The notes: generated from the sequence alone by a model not told the origin. Positions 26,461 through 35,719 are shown, counted from the first letter of the stretch. The stretch is DNA of 64,000 nucleotides from Massilia sp. YIM B02769 (GCF_030411995.1 NZ_JASNRC010000005.1:307430-371429), one strand, 5' to 3'. Program-made: numbers and translations.

Positions 26461-27816
26461 CTAGCGCGCCAGCAGGCGTCTCAGCTGCGCGGCCTGGTAG
26501 GCGCCGAAGGTATCGCTGAACAGGGTACGGATCAGCGGATCGTCGACCACGTCGGCTTCCAGCAGGTCGCGCTCGGTATCGGGGTCGAACACGGTATCGT
26601 TGATGCGCAGGTACATCGTGGTCAGCGACTCGCCCTGCTCCAGCGCGCCATACAGCTTGGTGGCCGGGATCTCGGTGGTCCAGCCCAGCGGTTCCTCGCT
26701 CTCGTCGATGGTCGCCTTGCCCTCGGGCGCCAGGCGGTAGCGCCAGCGCGTCACGGCGCCATCGCTATCGACCACCGAGAGCTGCCAGATGCGCGGCTGC
26801 TCGAAGTAGTCGGAGGCCGCCTCGACCTCGCCGTATTTTTCCGGCAGGCCGCTGCGGCAGTAGTCCAGCACGCGCTCGCGCTGGACGGCGGTCAGCGGCG
26901 CGAAATGGCGTGCGATCTCGCTCGTCGGCGGCGCGGCCGCATTGCCCTCGTAGACGTAGTCGACATCCTGCTCGCCGACCGGGATCACCCAGGGCAGCGG
27001 CGCTGCCGGCTGCAATCCGGCCGCATCGAGCCTGACCGAGACGCCCGGGTCCAGGCGCACGATCCGCGCCTGCGGCAAGGCAGCGCCCACCTCGCGCGCG
27101 AACTGCGCGTAGGAGATCGGGAAGAAGGCCCGGTTGTACCAGGACCAGGGCTCCTGCAGGAACTGGCAGGAACTCGGCACCACGTAGCGCGGCGCCAGTG
27201 CTTTCAACTGATCGATCCACTCCTCCGGCAAGGTCGGCGGCGCGGCCGCGTGGCGCGACGGCGCCAGCACCTCCAGCTCGCGCATGGTCTGGAAGGGCCA
27301 CAGCACCATGTCCCACGGCCCTTCCTCGGCCAGTTGGCCCAGTGTCGTGTCGTCGATCCACGAGTCGACCACGTTCAGCACGTTCAGGCCGGCCGCGCGC
27401 ACCTGGAACATCGAGTCGACATCGGCATCCATCGCTTCGCGCGGCGTCACCTGGAAGGGTCCGACCGTCACGGGTTCGTTCAGGCGCAGCGGCTGCACCT
27501 TCGCGAAGCCGAGCTGGCGCAGCATGGCAAACAGTTCGTCGAAGATGCAGTACAAATAGATCGGCGTGGCGCGGTCCAGCAAATCCAGGCTCTCGAGCGA
27601 GCAGTGGTCGTCGTGGAAGTGCGAGATGAAGACCGCGTCGAAGCGCTGCCGCCGGATCGCGGCTTCGTCGAAGCGCATGCCCGGGAACGCATGGCAATTG
27701 CGGCTGAACGGGTTTTCAAAAATCGTGTCGAAGGCGATGCGCGTGCCCTCGCATTCGAAGACGTAGCCCGCATGCAGGATGCGGGAGATGGTAATGGCTG
27801 GGTTCATGGTGTTCAT
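26461..27816 (-). CDS. MBL-fold metallo-hydrolase
   Basis: A 451-residue protein whose N-terminal half is a metallo-beta-lactamase fold: ILHAGYVFECEGTRIAFDT, then the metal-binding HFHDDH at residues 66-71 and a later NVLNVVDSWIDD in which the usual metal-bridging Asp is found. The C-terminal ~200 residues, from about 250, do not match the hydrolase core and may be a separate domain. No signal peptide is present. Its ATG (27816-27814) overlaps the TGA of the upstream histidine-kinase remnant, so it was once translationally coupled to a sensor kinase; how it is translated now is unclear. Confidence 0.85.
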   Translation of the reverse strand: MNTMNPAITISRILHAGYVFECEGTRIAFDTIFENPFSRNCHAFPGMRFDEAAIRRQRFDAVFISHFHDDHCSLESLDLLDRATPIYLYCIFDELFAMLRQLGFAKVQPLRLNEPVTVGPFQVTPREAMDADVDSMFQVRAAGLNVLNVVDSWIDDTTLGQLAEEGPWDMVLWPFQTMRELEVLAPSRHAAAPPTLPEEWIDQLKALAPRYVVPSSCQFLQEPWSWYNRAFFPISYAQFAREVGAALPQARIVRLDPGVSVRLDAAGLQPAAPLPWVIPVGEQDVDYVYEGNAAAPPTSEIARHFAPLTAVQRERVLDYCRSGLPEKYGEVEAASDYFEQPRIWQLSVVDSDGAVTRWRYRLAPEGKATIDESEEPLGWTTEIPATKLYGALEQGESLTTMYLRINDTVFDPDTERDLLEADVVDDPLIRTLFSDTFGAYQAAQLRRLLAR

Positions 27817-28144
27817 GCGTTGGTGGTTTCGTGCAGCGGCACCTTCAGCGTCCAGGTCGTGCCCTGGCCCGGCGCCGAGGCCACGTCGAGGGTGCCGATG
27901 CCGGCCGCGCGCTCGCGCATGCCGGGGATGCCCCAGTGGCCGTCGCGGCCGCCGTCGGCCACGCTCACTTCCAGTGCCTGCGCCTGACGACGCCGGCCGG
28001 CGCGCCGTCGGCCGCGTTCCAGCTGGTGTGCTGCATGGCGATCACGGGCAGCGGGTTCGCCGGATCGGCTGCCCGGGCCGGGGGCATGGCGCCCAGGTGG
28101 CAGGCAAGGACGGCGCTGACGGCGAAACGGAATGCTGGATGCAT
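27813..28144 (-). pseudogene. Remnant of an exported-sensor histidine kinase with a large internal deletion
   Basis: Only the two ends of a kinase remain. The N-terminal piece (28144 to about 28000) encodes a signal peptide and PLPVIAMQHTSWNAADGAPAG, the opening of the ligand-binding propeller sensor kinases. Near 27985-28000 the sequence passes, in a different frame, into ALEVSVADGGRDGHWGIPGMRERA and TLDVASAPGQGTTWTLKVPL, the G-box and end of a HATPase domain. Family members are usually about a thousand residues; barely 110 codons remain. The missing middle includes the propeller, membrane helix and phospho-accepting domain, and the junction is out of frame. The C-terminal stop still overlaps the MBL-fold start by ATGA. 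Confidence 0.85.
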
Positions 28145-28231
28145 GGATGGCGGATCGCGAAAAACGGGGTGCCACTGTAGCAGCAATACCGGGTATTCGC
28201 CTAGCTCTGGGAACCTGTCCGCCCGCAGGCA

Positions 28232-28826
28232 TCACTGGCCGGCGCCCTCCGCCGCTTGCGCGATGCTGCGTTCGATGCGCCGGTCGGGGATGAACCAGAC
28301 CATGGCGACGATGACGTACACCGCCAGCCCCAGCGCGGCATGCACGAAGCCAAGCCCGATCCCGCAGCCGTACAGCAGCAGCGACAGCCAGCCCTTGCGG
28401 TCGGCGCCGATGGCGCGCCAGGCCGGCATTCGCACCATGCAGGCTGGCCAGCCGGTGTTCGAGGATGGCATAGGCCACGGCGCACATGAACAGCACCACC
28501 CCATACGCCGCGACCGGCACCGTGGACACGCCGGCCTCGCCCATCCACGCGGTCACGAAGGGCAGCAGCGACAGCCAGAACAGCAGGTGCAGGTTCAGCC
28601 ACAGCACGCCGCCGCTGATGCCGCGCACGGCCTGGAACAGGTGGTGGTGGTTGTTCCAGTAGATGCCGACGTAGACGAAGCTGAGCGCATAGCCGAACAG
28701 GGTCGGCAGCGCCGGTTCCAGGGCTGCCAGCGAAGCGCCGTGCGGCACCTCGAGTTCCAGCACCATGATGGTGAGGATGATCGCGATGACGCCATCGCTG
28801 AAGGCTTCGAGCCGGTTCTTGCCCAT
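28232..28826 (-). pseudogene. TMEM175/DUF1211 potassium-channel-like membrane protein, frameshifted
   Basis: Bacterial TMEM175 proteins are six-helix potassium-permeable channels. The first frame (from the ATG at 28826) has the family signature RLEAFSDGVIAIILTIMVLE and runs well to LASLHGANAGLAR. The family-like sequence then continues one frame over with AIGADRKGWLSLLLYGCGIG and ends PDRRIERSIAQAAEGAGQ. A single missing base in the GCGCGC run near 28414-28420 explains the break. It may be a real inactivating slip, phase variation or a sequencing error. If corrected, the product is ~198 residues, a normal length. Confidence 0.82.
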
Positions 28827-28860
28827 GCTTCCCCACACCCTGAGAATGGCCAGGTTTGGC

Positions 28861-30648
28861 TCAGCGGTTCTGGTAGCCGCCGTACGTCGCCACCGGACTC
28901 CAGGCCGGCGACACCGCGGGCAGGCTTGGGGCCAGCGGCGCATACTCGCCGGCGCCGTACACCACCTTGCCGTTCACGACCGTCAGCAGGCTTTCCATGC
29001 GCTTGATTTTCTCGGCATCGACGCTGAAGTAATCCTGCGGCAGCACGATGAAGTCGGCGTACTGGCCCGGCTGCAGCTTGCCCTTGGCCGTCTCTTCGCC
29101 GCTCATCCAGGCCGAGCCGGTCGTCATCAGCTGCAGCGCCTCGAAGCGGCTCGGCACGTCCTTGTCCTGCCAGATCCGCATGCCGCCGGCCGTCTTGCCG
29201 GTCACGGCCCAGTAGACCGAGGGCCAGGGGTTGTAGCTCGATACCCGCGTGCCGTCGGTGCCCAGGCCGACCGGCACCTTCATGTCCAGCATCTTGCGGA
29301 TCGGCGGCATTTGCCGCGTCTGCGCGCCGTAGCGCTTCCAGTAGGCTTCGCCCTGGAAGTGCATGCGGTCCTGCACGGCCACGCCGCCGCCGAGCTTCTT
29401 GATGCGCGCGAGCTGGACGTCGGTGATGGTCTCGCCGTGGTCGACGATGAAACGCAGGCCGTTCAGCGGCGTTTTCGCATTCACCTTTTCGATCACGGCC
29501 AGGTCGCGGTCGATGCTTTCGCCGTAGGTGGCATGCAGGCGGAAGGGCCAGCGGTTCTTCACCAGCAGGCTGACCACCGCTTCGAGTTCGCCTTCCATCG
29601 ACTCCGGCAGGTCGGGCCGCGGCTCGAGGAAGTTCTCGAAGTCGGCCGCGCTGGCCACCAGGTTCTCGCCGCCGCCCTCGGCCGAGAAGCCGTTCGGGTA
29701 GAACATGTGGTCGTTCTTCTTCGGGTGGGTCATGGTCAGCCAGCGCCCGAAGTCTTCCAGCTCCTTGCCGGCGCGCTGGGCGAACAAATAGTAGGAGGTG
29801 CGCACGGTGAGCTTGCCCGCGCGCGCCAGCTCCAGGGTCACGCCGTAGTCGTCGGGGTAGTTCTGGAAGCCGCCGCCGGCGTCGATGGCGCTGGTCACGC
29901 CCAGGCGGTTCAGTTCGCGGTAGAAGTGCAGCGTGGAGTTGACCTGGTCGGCGCGGCTGAGCTTATTCGTCCTGGCCAGGGTCGAGTACAGGATCAGGGC
30001 ATTCGGCTTGGCGATGAGTTTGCCGGTCGGCTTGCCGGCCGCATCGAGTTCGACCACGCCATCCTTGAACTTGGTGTCCTTGTCGTAGCCGAGGGTGGCG
30101 ATGCCTTTCTGGTTCAGGAAGCCGAGGCCGTACAGGTAGAGGATGAACACCGGACGATCGGGCACGGCGGCATTCATCTCTTCCAGCGTCGGCAGGCGCT
30201 TTTCTTCGAACTGGTATTCGTTCCAGCCGCCGACCACCTTCACCCATTCGCCTTCCGGCGTGCGTGCGGCCTGCTCCTTCAGCATCTGCAATGCGCGCTT
30301 GAGCGAGGTGACGCCGTCCCAGCGCAGCTCCATGTTGTAGTTCAAGCCCTCGCGGATCACGTGCAGGTGCGAATCGTTCAGGCCTGGGATCACGGTTCGC
30401 CCGCCGGCGTCGACCAGCTGGGTGGTGGGCGTTTTCAGCTTCAGCACCTCGGCATTGCTGCCGGTGGCCAGCACCTTGCCGTCCTTGACGGCGAGCGCCT
30501 GCACGAATTCGCCTTCGCGCGCCATGGTGGCGACCTTGCCATTGGTGAGGATCAGGTCGGCCTGGGCGTAGGCCAGGCTTGACGCGAACATGGCGGCGGC
30601 CAGGCTGGTGAGCAGCAGCGCGCGTTGGGGTGCGGTGGAAGGTTTCAT
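28861..30648 (-). CDS. Exported amidohydrolase, YtcJ-like
   Basis: A 595-residue metal-dependent hydrolase with a signal peptide (about 1-29, ending LAYAQA). The amidohydrolase fold is shown by the N-terminal ILTNGKVATMA, the metal-binding GLNDSHLHVIREGLNYN, a central FIVDHGETI and the C-terminal VGLGTDGTRVSSYNPWPS, closing with SLLTVVNGKVVYGAG. YtcJ-type enzymes act on amide or similar bonds, but the substrate is unknown. A close cytosolic paralogue lies at 39100. The start at 30648 puts the signal peptide first; a longer frame upstream has no such feature. It is followed on the same strand by the TMEM175 gene after 34 bases. Confidence 0.9.
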   Translation of the reverse strand: MKPSTAPQRALLLTSLAAAMFASSLAYAQADLILTNGKVATMAREGEFVQALAVKDGKVLATGSNAEVLKLKTPTTQLVDAGGRTVIPGLNDSHLHVIREGLNYNMELRWDGVTSLKRALQMLKEQAARTPEGEWVKVVGGWNEYQFEEKRLPTLEEMNAAVPDRPVFILYLYGLGFLNQKGIATLGYDKDTKFKDGVVELDAAGKPTGKLIAKPNALILYSTLARTNKLSRADQVNSTLHFYRELNRLGVTSAIDAGGGFQNYPDDYGVTLELARAGKLTVRTSYYLFAQRAGKELEDFGRWLTMTHPKKNDHMFYPNGFSAEGGGENLVASAADFENFLEPRPDLPESMEGELEAVVSLLVKNRWPFRLHATYGESIDRDLAVIEKVNAKTPLNGLRFIVDHGETITDVQLARIKKLGGGVAVQDRMHFQGEAYWKRYGAQTRQMPPIRKMLDMKVPVGLGTDGTRVSSYNPWPSVYWAVTGKTAGGMRIWQDKDVPSRFEALQLMTTGSAWMSGEETAKGKLQPGQYADFIVLPQDYFSVDAEKIKRMESLLTVVNGKVVYGAGEYAPLAPSLPAVSPAWSPVATYGGYQNR

Positions 30649-30763
30649 GGCGGGTCTTTCGTCGGTTGCGTGGGCGGCAGCTGCAAAGGCCGCGCCGGAT
30701 AAGCTCACGATAGCAGTGGGCGAATGTGCCGTCCCCTGCCTTTTTGCCGGGGGCGGCCGATGG

Positions 30764-31147
30764 TCATGCCAGGACGGTGCGGATGGCAATCTGGCCGGAC
30801 AGCGTCTTGTGCACGGGGCACTTGTTGGCGATGTCGAGCAGGCGCTCGCGCTCTTCCCCGCTCAGGTCTCCGAGCAGGCGGATGCTGCGCTGGAAGCCAT
30901 AGGCCGCGCCTTCCTGGCCGTGCTGCACCGAGACCAGCACGTCGTCCAGCTTCCAGCCTTTGCGTTTCGCGTACAGGTTCACCGTCAGCGTGGTGCAGGC
31001 TGCCAGCGCAGCCGCCAGCAGGTCGTGCGGGGCCGGGCCGCTCGCTTCGCCGCCGGCGTCGACCGGGGCGTCGGTGAGGAGCCGGTGCGGCCCGATCTCG
31101 ATGACTTGCTGCAGCGGGCCGGTGCCGCGGTGGGTCGTGACTTCCAT
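30764..31147 (-). CDS. OsmC family peroxide reductase
   Basis: A 127-residue OsmC-type protein, which reduces organic hydroperoxides through two reactive cysteines. Both are present, in AALAACTTLTVNLYAKRKG (peroxidatic) and in IANKCPVHKTL (resolving). The ribosome-binding site is a near-perfect AAGGAGG seven bases before the ATG. It lies 29 bases downstream of doxX on the same strand, so the two form an operon; DoxX proteins are often coupled to redox-stress enzymes. Confidence 0.92.
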   Translation of the reverse strand: MEVTTHRGTGPLQQVIEIGPHRLLTDAPVDAGGEASGPAPHDLLAAALAACTTLTVNLYAKRKGWKLDDVLVSVQHGQEGAAYGFQRSIRLLGDLSGEERERLLDIANKCPVHKTLSGQIAIRTVLA

Positions 31148-31176
31148 GATGCGCCTCCTTGTTATCCGTTGATGAT

Positions 31177-31599
31177 TCAGGCTGCCTGGGTGCGCAGGAT
31201 TGCGCCGCCGGTCTGGCGCACGGCCTGGCGTTCGCTTTCAATGGCAAAGATGACCAGCATGCCACCCAGGATCGACAGGTTTTTCAGGAAGTGGTTCAGC
31301 TGGTTCTGGAACGACGCCGCATCGGCCAGCCAGAAGCCGTGGAAGACCAGGGTCACGGGCACCAGGAACAGGGCCAGCGCGAGCGCCGCAATGCGCGCCT
31401 GGAAGCCAGTGACCATGGCCAGGCCGCCGCCGATCTCGAGCAGGATCGTCAGCACCAGCAGCACGCCGGCGGCCGGCAGTCCGGCGCTGTTCATCCAGGC
31501 GGCGACGCCGGCGAAACCGATCACCTTGCCGATGCCGGAGACGAGGAAGAGGACGCCTGCGAATGCGCGGCCGATCGGGTAGAGTTTGGTGGTGTTCAT
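31177..31599 (-). CDS. DoxX family membrane protein
   Basis: A 140-residue four-helix inner-membrane protein of the DoxX/SURF4-like family: RAFAGVLFLVSGIGKVIGF, the ILLEIGGGLAMVTGF segment and LFLVPVTLVFHGFW are characteristic. DoxX proteins participate in thiol and redox stress processes in some bacteria; the exact role is unknown. It has a clear AAGGAG site before the ATG and heads the doxX-osmC operon. Confidence 0.9.
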   Translation of the reverse strand: MNTTKLYPIGRAFAGVLFLVSGIGKVIGFAGVAAWMNSAGLPAAGVLLVLTILLEIGGGLAMVTGFQARIAALALALFLVPVTLVFHGFWLADAASFQNQLNHFLKNLSILGGMLVIFAIESERQAVRQTGGAILRTQAA

Positions 31600-31907
31600 G
31601 ATCGTTCTCCTTCAGGTAGAGGTTGGATGGATGTTTGTTGCGACCGCTGTGGCGTCCGTCTATCGATTTCATCGAACGCGGCAGCCCATGGGGCCCGGCC
31701 AGCTGCGGCAGGGATTCGCCCCTGTCGCTTTGCATGAAAAGCATTATGGACGGATCGCCAAGGGATGAAAAACGAGTAGTTTGGCGGCCTATCGTCGAAT
31801 TTTTCGATGGCTGATTATCGGCGGCGGCGTGGCCGGCGTCCCTTGCCAAAGGGCGGGGTTCAGGTTGACGGGCGCTTGCTAACATCGGGCGCTTCCAACT
31901 GACCTTT
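31600..31907. promoter_or_regulatory. Divergent intergenic region between doxX and the porin
   Basis: This 308-bp stretch holds no gene I can support. It must contain the promoters of doxX-osmC (leftward) and of the porin (rightward). An AT-rich segment with an imperfect palindrome around 31791-31811 (CGTCGAATTTTTCGATG) could be a regulator site, but I cannot name the regulator. Confidence 0.4.
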
Positions 31908-32987
31908 ATGCCCATGAAAGCGACGATCCTCCGCACCGCCCTCCTCGGCCTGGTATCTGCCCCTTGTCTCGCCCAGGCCGACAACCTGCAACTGTATGGC
32001 CGCCTGAACCTGGGCCTCGAAGCCGTGCGCGTGCATGGCGGCGAGGCCGGCACGCGCCTGTCGAATTACCGCTCGGTGTTCGGCGTGCGCGGCAGCGAGG
32101 AACTGGCAGATGGCTTGCGTGTGCTGTTCCAGGTCGAAGGCACGCTGTCGCCGGATACAGGCGCCGGCGCCGTGGCCGCGCGCGATACCCGCGTCGGCAT
32201 CCAGGGCCGCTGGGGCACGCTCTTCGCCGGCAACTGGACCACGCCCTACAACGGCGCCACCGCCGGCCTCGATCCCTTCTACCCGACCACGGCCGGCTAC
32301 ATGAGCATTATCGGCAACGGCTCTGCGGCCAGCGCGAACAACGTCAGCGACACCAGCTCCTTCGACCGCCGCCAGCAGAACAGCCTGCACTACTGGACGT
32401 CGGCCTGGCGCGGCGTGTCGCTGCGGCTGGCGCATGGTTTCAACGAGGAGTCACCGCCGAACGGCGCCAGGCCTTCCTTGCGCTCGGGCGCGCTGGTCTT
32501 CGAGAAGGGGCCGCTGTACGCCACGCTGGCCCACGAGCGCCACCGCGCATACCGTGGGCCGGGGCTGAACGACCGCGCCACCAAGCTCGGCGCGGCCTGG
32601 CAGTTCGGGCCGATGCGGGTGGCGGCGGTGGCCGAGCAGCTGCATTACGAAACCGCCGGCGGCGACCTGGAACGGCGTGCCTATTATGTGTCGCTGACGC
32701 GGCAGTTCGGCGCGCACGCGCTGAAACTGGGCGTGGCCAGGGCGCGCGACGGTAAAGGCTTCACGCGGGAACAGGTCGGCTTCGTGCGCGCCGGCAGCGG
32801 CACGGGCGCCGTGCATGCGACGCTCGGCTACGACTACGCGCTGTCGAAGCGGACAACGGTGTTCGCTTTCTACACCCACCTCGACAACGACGCGCGCGGC
32901 GTGGTCGATTTCGCGATCAATGGCGTGACGACGCCTGTTGGATCGACCGCCAGAGGCGCCGCGCTCGGCCTGCGCCACGCGTTCTGA
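31908..32987 (+). CDS. Outer-membrane porin, Gram-negative porin family
   Basis: A 359-residue beta-barrel porin. It has a signal peptide (ending LAQA), the opening NLQLYGRLNLGLEAV, the SVFGVRGSEELADGLRVLFQ motif of beta-proteobacterial general porins, a loop-3-like region and a terminal phenylalanine (LGLRHAF). It forms a trimeric channel for small solutes. An ATG at 31914 would remove only two residues. Its stop is one base from that of the convergent LysR gene. Confidence 0.9.
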   Translation: MPMKATILRTALLGLVSAPCLAQADNLQLYGRLNLGLEAVRVHGGEAGTRLSNYRSVFGVRGSEELADGLRVLFQVEGTLSPDTGAGAVAARDTRVGIQGRWGTLFAGNWTTPYNGATAGLDPFYPTTAGYMSIIGNGSAASANNVSDTSSFDRRQQNSLHYWTSAWRGVSLRLAHGFNEESPPNGARPSLRSGALVFEKGPLYATLAHERHRAYRGPGLNDRATKLGAAWQFGPMRVAAVAEQLHYETAGGDLERRAYYVSLTRQFGAHALKLGVARARDGKGFTREQVGFVRAGSGTGAVHATLGYDYALSKRTTVFAFYTHLDNDARGVVDFAINGVTTPVGSTARGAALGLRHAF

Positions 32988-32988
32988 G

Positions 32989-33909
32989 TCAAGCCTTTGC
33001 GGATGATGGCCGCGCCAGGTAGAGGCGATAGAAATCGATGAAGCTGCGCACCTTGCCCGGCACCAGCCGCCCTGAAGGATAAACGGCATGGACCCCGGCA
33101 TCCGGCAGCGACCATTCCGGCAGCAGCCGCACCAGGCGCCCGGTCCGCATGCCCTCGGCGGCGCTGAACGCATCGAGCACCGACATGCCTGCGCCGCTTT
33201 CGACCAGCGCCCGCATCGCGCCCGGCGCATCGACGCGGATGCGCGACTTGAAGTGCACCGTCTGCACCGCACCGCCGGGACCGGTGAAGCGCCAGGTCAG
33301 CGGCGTCGGCATGAGGGTCAGGGCGATCCAGTCGACGCTGGCCAGGTCCTGCGGGCTGGCCGGCGCCGGTAAGCTGGCCAGGAAAGCGGGCGACGCCAGC
33401 AGGTATTGTTCGAAGCCGGCCAGCTTCACCGCCCGCTGCGAGGAATCGCGCAGCCAGCCCAGGCGGATGGTGAGGTCGATGCCCTCCTCGACCAGGTCGA
33501 GCACGCGGTCGCTGGTGCGCAAATCGATGGACAGATGCGGATGCAGGCGCGCGAATTCGGCAAGCGCGGGCGCCAGCGACAGGCTGGCATGGTCGACCGT
33601 GGTGCTGATGCGCAGCGCCCCGGACAGCTCGTCCTTGCCGGCGCCCGCTCGCTCCAGCGCTTCGCCCAGCCCTTGCAGCAGCGGGCGGCATTCCTCGTAC
33701 AGCGCCTGGCCGGCGTCGCTCATCGCCACCCGGCGCGTGGTGCGGCTGAACAGGACCAGGCCGAGCTTGTCCTCCAGGCGGCCGATCTCGACGCTGACCT
33801 TGGCGGTGGCCACGCCGAGGCGCCGCGCCGCCGCCGTGAAGCTCCCGGTCTCGGCCAGGGCCTGGAATACCAGCAGGTCGTTTAGATCGATCCGTCCGGG
33901 CAGTGCCAT
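32989..33909 (-). CDS. LysR family transcriptional regulator (divergent to NAD(P)-binding protein)
   Basis: A 306-residue LysR regulator. The DNA-binding domain is DLNDLLVFQALAETGSFTAA, ARRLGVATAKVSVEIGRLED, LFSRTTRRVAMSDAGQALYE; the effector domain belongs to the CrgA/AaeR-like branch (ALRISTTVDHASLSLAPAL). The 131-bp gap to the oxidoreductase gene at 34041 is the likely control region. Confidence 0.9.
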   Translation of the reverse strand: MALPGRIDLNDLLVFQALAETGSFTAAARRLGVATAKVSVEIGRLEDKLGLVLFSRTTRRVAMSDAGQALYEECRPLLQGLGEALERAGAGKDELSGALRISTTVDHASLSLAPALAEFARLHPHLSIDLRTSDRVLDLVEEGIDLTIRLGWLRDSSQRAVKLAGFEQYLLASPAFLASLPAPASPQDLASVDWIALTLMPTPLTWRFTGPGGAVQTVHFKSRIRVDAPGAMRALVESGAGMSVLDAFSAAEGMRTGRLVRLLPEWSLPDAGVHAVYPSGRLVPGKVRSFIDFYRLYLARPSSAKA

Positions 33910-34040
33910 CGCTCACCTCATCGTTAAGAAAACTGGAAAAGTGAATTATGGATTGATCTGTTTTTCTATTCAATCTGCCGTGTGATGATGCGCTTCATCG
34001 CAGGCCGATCGCCGCCTGCTCTCAACCAGAAAGGACACAC

Positions 34041-34679
34041 ATGAAGATCGCACTCATCGGCGCCACCGGCTACGTCGGCTCGGCCATCTTGCAGGAAGCG
34101 CTGGCGCGCGGCCACGCCGTCACGGCCCTGGTCAAACACCCGGAAAAGGTGGTGGCGCAGGATGGTGTGTGCGCCGTCGGCGCCGACGTGACGGACGAGG
34201 ACGAACTGGCGGCCCAGCTGAGTGGGCACGATGCCGTGATCAGCGCCTTCAGCGGGCATGCCCAGGGCGACGTGCTCGGCTACTACCTGCAGGGCATGGC
34301 CTCGATTGTCGCGGCCACCAAACGCGCCGGCGTGCCGCGCCTGCTGGTGGTGGGCGGCGCCGGCGGACTGGAAGTGGCGCCGGGCGTGCAGTTGCTCGAT
34401 ACGCCCGCCTTTCCGGCCGAATGGAAGGCGACGGCCGAAGGCGCACGCCAGGCGCTGGCGCGCCTGCGCGAGGAACCGGAACTGGACTGGACGGTGCTGG
34501 CGCCGTCGGCCCACCTCGATCCGGGCGAGCGCACCGGCCGCTTCCGCCTCGGCAGCGCCAGCCTGCTGGCCGACGCGGACGGCAACAGTCGCATTTCGCT
34601 GGCAGATTATGCGGTGGCGATGATCGACGAACTGGAAAAGCCCGCGCACTCGCGCACACGCTTCACGGTCGGCTACTAA
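34041..34679 (+). CDS. NAD(P)-binding oxidoreductase-like protein (atypical SDR)
   Basis: A 212-residue Rossmann-fold protein of the NmrA/YwnB-like atypical short-chain dehydrogenase group. The nucleotide-binding glycine motif IGATGYVGS starts at residue 6, and RLLVVGGAGGLEVAPG and DWTVLAPSAHLDPGERTGRF follow. The usual Tyr-x-x-x-Lys catalytic pair of classical enzymes is not evident, so it may be a quinone or flavin reductase or a redox sensor. AAAGGA precedes the start. It is divergent from, and probably regulated by, the LysR protein. Confidence 0.88.
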   Translation: MKIALIGATGYVGSAILQEALARGHAVTALVKHPEKVVAQDGVCAVGADVTDEDELAAQLSGHDAVISAFSGHAQGDVLGYYLQGMASIVAATKRAGVPRLLVVGGAGGLEVAPGVQLLDTPAFPAEWKATAEGARQALARLREEPELDWTVLAPSAHLDPGERTGRFRLGSASLLADADGNSRISLADYAVAMIDELEKPAHSRTRFTVGY

Positions 34680-34680
34680 T

Positions 34681-35343
34681 CTAGCGACTACGCGTCTTTT
34701 CGATCCGCAGCCGCTCGGCGTCGCGCACCAGGTCCGGCAGCGAGCGCGCCGCCATCTTTTCCATCACCTTGCGCTTGTGGGTCTTGGCCATGATCTCGCT
34801 CACGCCCAACGCGTCGGCTACCTGCTTGTTGAGCAGGCCGCCGATCACCAGCTGCATGGTCTCGCGTTCGCGTGGGGTCAGGCTGGCATGGCGCTGGCGC
34901 AATTCAAACAGTTCGCGGCGCCCGGCCAGGCGCGCCGTGTCCAGCGCGAGTGCGTCGCGCACCGCCTGCAGCAAGGCATCGGGCACAAGAGGCTTAGTGA
35001 GGAATTCGACCGCGCCGGCCTTCATTGCCCGCACCGACATGGGTATCGTGCCGACGCCGGTCATGAAGATGACGGGGATATCGATGCCGTCGCGCGCCAG
35101 GGCGGCGGCCACGGCAAAGCCGTCGAGGCCGGGCATGTGCATGTCGCAGACCAGGCAGGACGGCGCTTCGCCGCCCACCTGCGCCACAAAGTCAGCCACA
35201 AACGCGGCGCCGTCGGCAAACCCGCGCGCGGCATGGCCTTCGGCGCGCAGGAGGTCGAGCACGGCGCCGCGCACGCTGTCGTCGTCGTCGACCACGTAGA
35301 TGGCCGGACTCGCTGCCTGCGCCATCTGTTCTGCCATGTCCAT
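34681..35343 (-). CDS. FixJ-type response regulator
   Basis: A 220-residue two-domain regulator. The receiver domain has the acidic cluster VVDDDDS, the phospho-accepting D67 in CDMHMPGLDG, a switch residue region FMTGVGTIPMSV and the conserved Lys in EFLTKP. The LuxR-type helix-turn-helix is SLTPRERETMQLVIGGLLNK, VADALGVSEIMAKTHKRKVM. No cognate kinase is adjacent. It is the last gene of a leftward unit containing a DUF1275 protein, a YcaC-like hydrolase and XapX, which it may control. The ATG at 35343 begins just before the receiver domain; 35337 is an alternative. Confidence 0.9.
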   Translation of the reverse strand: MDMAEQMAQAASPAIYVVDDDDSVRGAVLDLLRAEGHAARGFADGAAFVADFVAQVGGEAPSCLVCDMHMPGLDGFAVAAALARDGIDIPVIFMTGVGTIPMSVRAMKAGAVEFLTKPLVPDALLQAVRDALALDTARLAGRRELFELRQRHASLTPRERETMQLVIGGLLNKQVADALGVSEIMAKTHKRKVMEKMAARSLPDLVRDAERLRIEKTRSR

Positions 35344-35362
35344 GCCCGCCTCCCGGTTCAGT

Positions 35363-35638
35363 TCAGACGCTATTGTCGCCCGAAGCGCGGTTTTGCGCAG
35401 CACCCGGCCTGGCCTCGACGCCGGTGATTTTCGCCACGCATTCGGTACGCAGCCAGCTGGTCGTGATCGGCTCCCTGGCCAGCGCCTTCCTGATGACCGG
35501 CCCGGCCTGCTCGCCGATCAGCATGCCCAGCAGGCCGACCAGGGCGATGGCCGGCGGCGCCGGCGAACGTACCTGCAGCAGCGCGTAGATCAGGCCGACC
35601 AGGATGCCGGCGGCCAGCGATACGATGTAGATCTTCAT
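35363..35638 (-). CDS. XapX domain small membrane protein
   Basis: A 91-residue protein. The first ~50 residues are a XapX domain (two short membrane segments: MKIYIVSLAAGILVGLIYAL and PPAIALVGLLGMLIGEQ). The remaining ~40 residues are a hydrophilic tail without known homology. Function unknown. Such proteins often sit beside YcaC-like hydrolases, as here. It lies 81 bases downstream of the YcaC-like gene and 19 bases before the response regulator. Confidence 0.83.
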   Translation of the reverse strand: MKIYIVSLAAGILVGLIYALLQVRSPAPPAIALVGLLGMLIGEQAGPVIRKALAREPITTSWLRTECVAKITGVEARPGAAQNRASGDNSV

Positions 35639-35719
35639 GGGTCCCTCGACAAATAAGAAAGGGGCAGGCATGCGGCGCGTCGCCGCTTGCCTGCCTCCGT
35701 CGTCAATGCACGCCCTGCC

